64,000 nt of DNA, taken from NCBI GenBank assembly GCA_031277535.1, contig JAITMD010000006.1, positions 1 to 64,000 of the forward strand, given 5' to 3'. This document shows, in pieces, positions 63,330-64,000 of the stretch (position 1 is its first letter; every line of letters begins with the position of its first letter). The translations under genes were made by a program, and so were the position numbers. This DNA is from Flavobacteriaceae bacterium (GTDB lineage: Bacteria; Bacteroidota; Bacteroidia; Flavobacteriales; Flavobacteriaceae). Below the pieces are notes generated by a model that saw only the letters and a list, made by a program, of their open reading frames with translations, searched no databases and was not told the origin of the DNA.

Positions 63330-64000
63330 TCAGTCCGTTAAAAATTGTATATTTCGCAACAGACCTTCGTATTTAGTCCTTTTTACTGCTGATTTTTTAA
63401 AAATTTCATTAAAAGTTTCTTTAGTAAGTTCCTTCCATTCCTTTTTATCTTGCGTTATTAACTGATTATTAGGAATAAAACGAGGCTCATTATGTGGTTT
63501 AGCAAAACGATTCCAAGGACAAACGTCTTGACAAACGTCACATCCAAACATCCAATCATCAAATTTACCTGCAAATTCTTCGGGAATTTCATCTTTTAAT
63601 TCAATTGTAAAGTAGGATATACATTTACTTCCATTGACGATATAGGCATTCTCAATGGCATTCGTTGGACAAGCATCAATACAACGAGTACAAGTACCAC
63701 AATGATCTGTAGTAGCCCCATCAGTTTCTAACTCTAAATCCAAAATTAGCTCTGCAATAAAGAAAAAAGACCCAGCTTGTTTACTAATCAAATTATTATT
63801 CTTGCCAACCCATCCCAGTCCGCTTTTACCAGCCCATGCTTTATCTAAAACGGGGGCTGAATCAACAAACACGCGTCCATCTACTTCTCCTATTTCCGTT
63901 TGAATAAAATACAGTAGTTCCTTTAATTTATCTTTAATTACGTGATGGTAATCTTCACCATAGGCGTACTTAGATATTTTAAAAGAATTCTCTTCCTGTA
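63330..64000 (-). CDS. queG: Epoxyqueuosine reductase, C-terminal part
   Basis: QueG reduces epoxyqueuosine to queuosine in tRNA, with cobalamin and two [4Fe-4S] clusters. The frame stays open to the window edge, so this is a partial gene of at least 223 codons, with about 85-90 N-terminal residues missing. The start as seen from 63872 is a GTG inside the gene; the residues before it ([18 protein letters not shown]) continue the family. The cluster motifs are [12 protein letters not shown] and [11 protein letters not shown]. The gene precedes maeB. Confidence 0.93.
   Translation of the reverse strand, partial: QEENSFKISKYAYGEDYHHVIKDKLKELLYFIQTEIGEVDGRVFVDSAPVLDKAWAGKSGLGWVGKNNNLISKQAGSFFFIAELILDLELETDGATTDHCGTCTRCIDACPTNAIENAYIVNGSKCISYFTIELKDEIPEEFAGKFDDWMFGCDVCQDVCPWNRFAKPHNEPRFIPNNQLITQDKKEWKELTKETFNEIFKKSAVKRTKYEGLLRNIQFLTD

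Noticed and set aside
63330..63872. Complete short queG starting at 63872
   Set aside because: The base triplet there is GTG inside the protein; the frame continues upstream to the window edge with typical queG residues, so it is a partial gene.

Overview
The window comes from a low-GC member of the Bacteroidota, family Flavobacteriaceae. I base this on type IX secretion (T9SS) and gliding genes (sprA, porG, a PorP/SprF-like gene and a giant protein with a type-B sorting domain), on Bacteroidetes promoters of the TAnnTTTG type with almost no Shine-Dalgarno sites, on a caa3-type oxidase cluster with two subunit III genes, and on flavobacterial gene orders such as ruvA-sprA and porG-uppS-bamA-skp-skp. 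Myroides or a close relative is my guess for the genus, but I cannot prove it. Gene content is almost entirely chromosomal core. I see no insertion sequence, prophage, integron, CRISPR array or rRNA.

Layout. 1-5 kb: tRNA-Leu(UAA), then a tripartite efflux operon (TolC, HlyD/EmrA, MFS) divergent from an AraC-type regulator. 5-9.7 kb is the most accessory part: a YARHG-domain protein, an unknown protein, and an operon of a short repeat lipoprotein, a TPR sensor kinase and a LuxR-type response regulator. A perfect 18-bp hairpin covers the kinase start codon. 9.9-13.7 kb: clpX, clpP, tig and a small membrane protein. 13.7-16.6 kb: a FadL-like porin with an SGNH-hydrolase lipoprotein, followed by an 800-bp gap with structured repeats. 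17.4-20.5 kb: an alpha/beta hydrolase with pdxJ, divergent from a CBS-domain gene with nadK. 20.6-26.6 kb: an envelope-biogenesis operon porG-uppS-bamA-skp-skp. 26.8-28.2 kb: murI and a gamma-carbonic anhydrase. 28.3-35.4 kb: a 2051-residue T9SS type-B cargo with its PorP/SprF partner. 35.8-39 kb: a NifU-like protein and a phosphate transporter. A gap with nested inverted repeats follows, then a YyaL-like protein and an MscS channel (39.6-42.4 kb). 42.4-45.8 kb: tsaB with a TolC/MacA-like pair. 46-51 kb: heme O synthase, caa3 oxidase subunits III, III and IV, and SCO-type assembly genes. 51.3-64 kb: deoC, a VanZ-like gene, gcvH, sprA (7.4 kb), ruvA, the malic enzyme and the C-terminal part of queG.

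How the genes work together. Much of the window serves the outer membrane. BamA and the Skp chaperones insert barrels. UppS makes the undecaprenyl carrier and MurI makes D-glutamate for the wall. SprA is the T9SS translocon, PorG is an outer-membrane T9SS component, and the PorP/SprF protein probably attaches to or exports the giant type-B CTD protein beside it. The cytochrome genes are the assembly half of an aa3/caa3 oxidase whose subunits I and II lie outside the window.

Most promising for new biology are the lipoprotein-kinase-regulator cassette with its start-codon hairpin, and two non-coding regions (16.86-16.97 kb and 39.41-39.55 kb) with strong secondary structure. All functions are inferred from sequence. 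No search or folding program was run.
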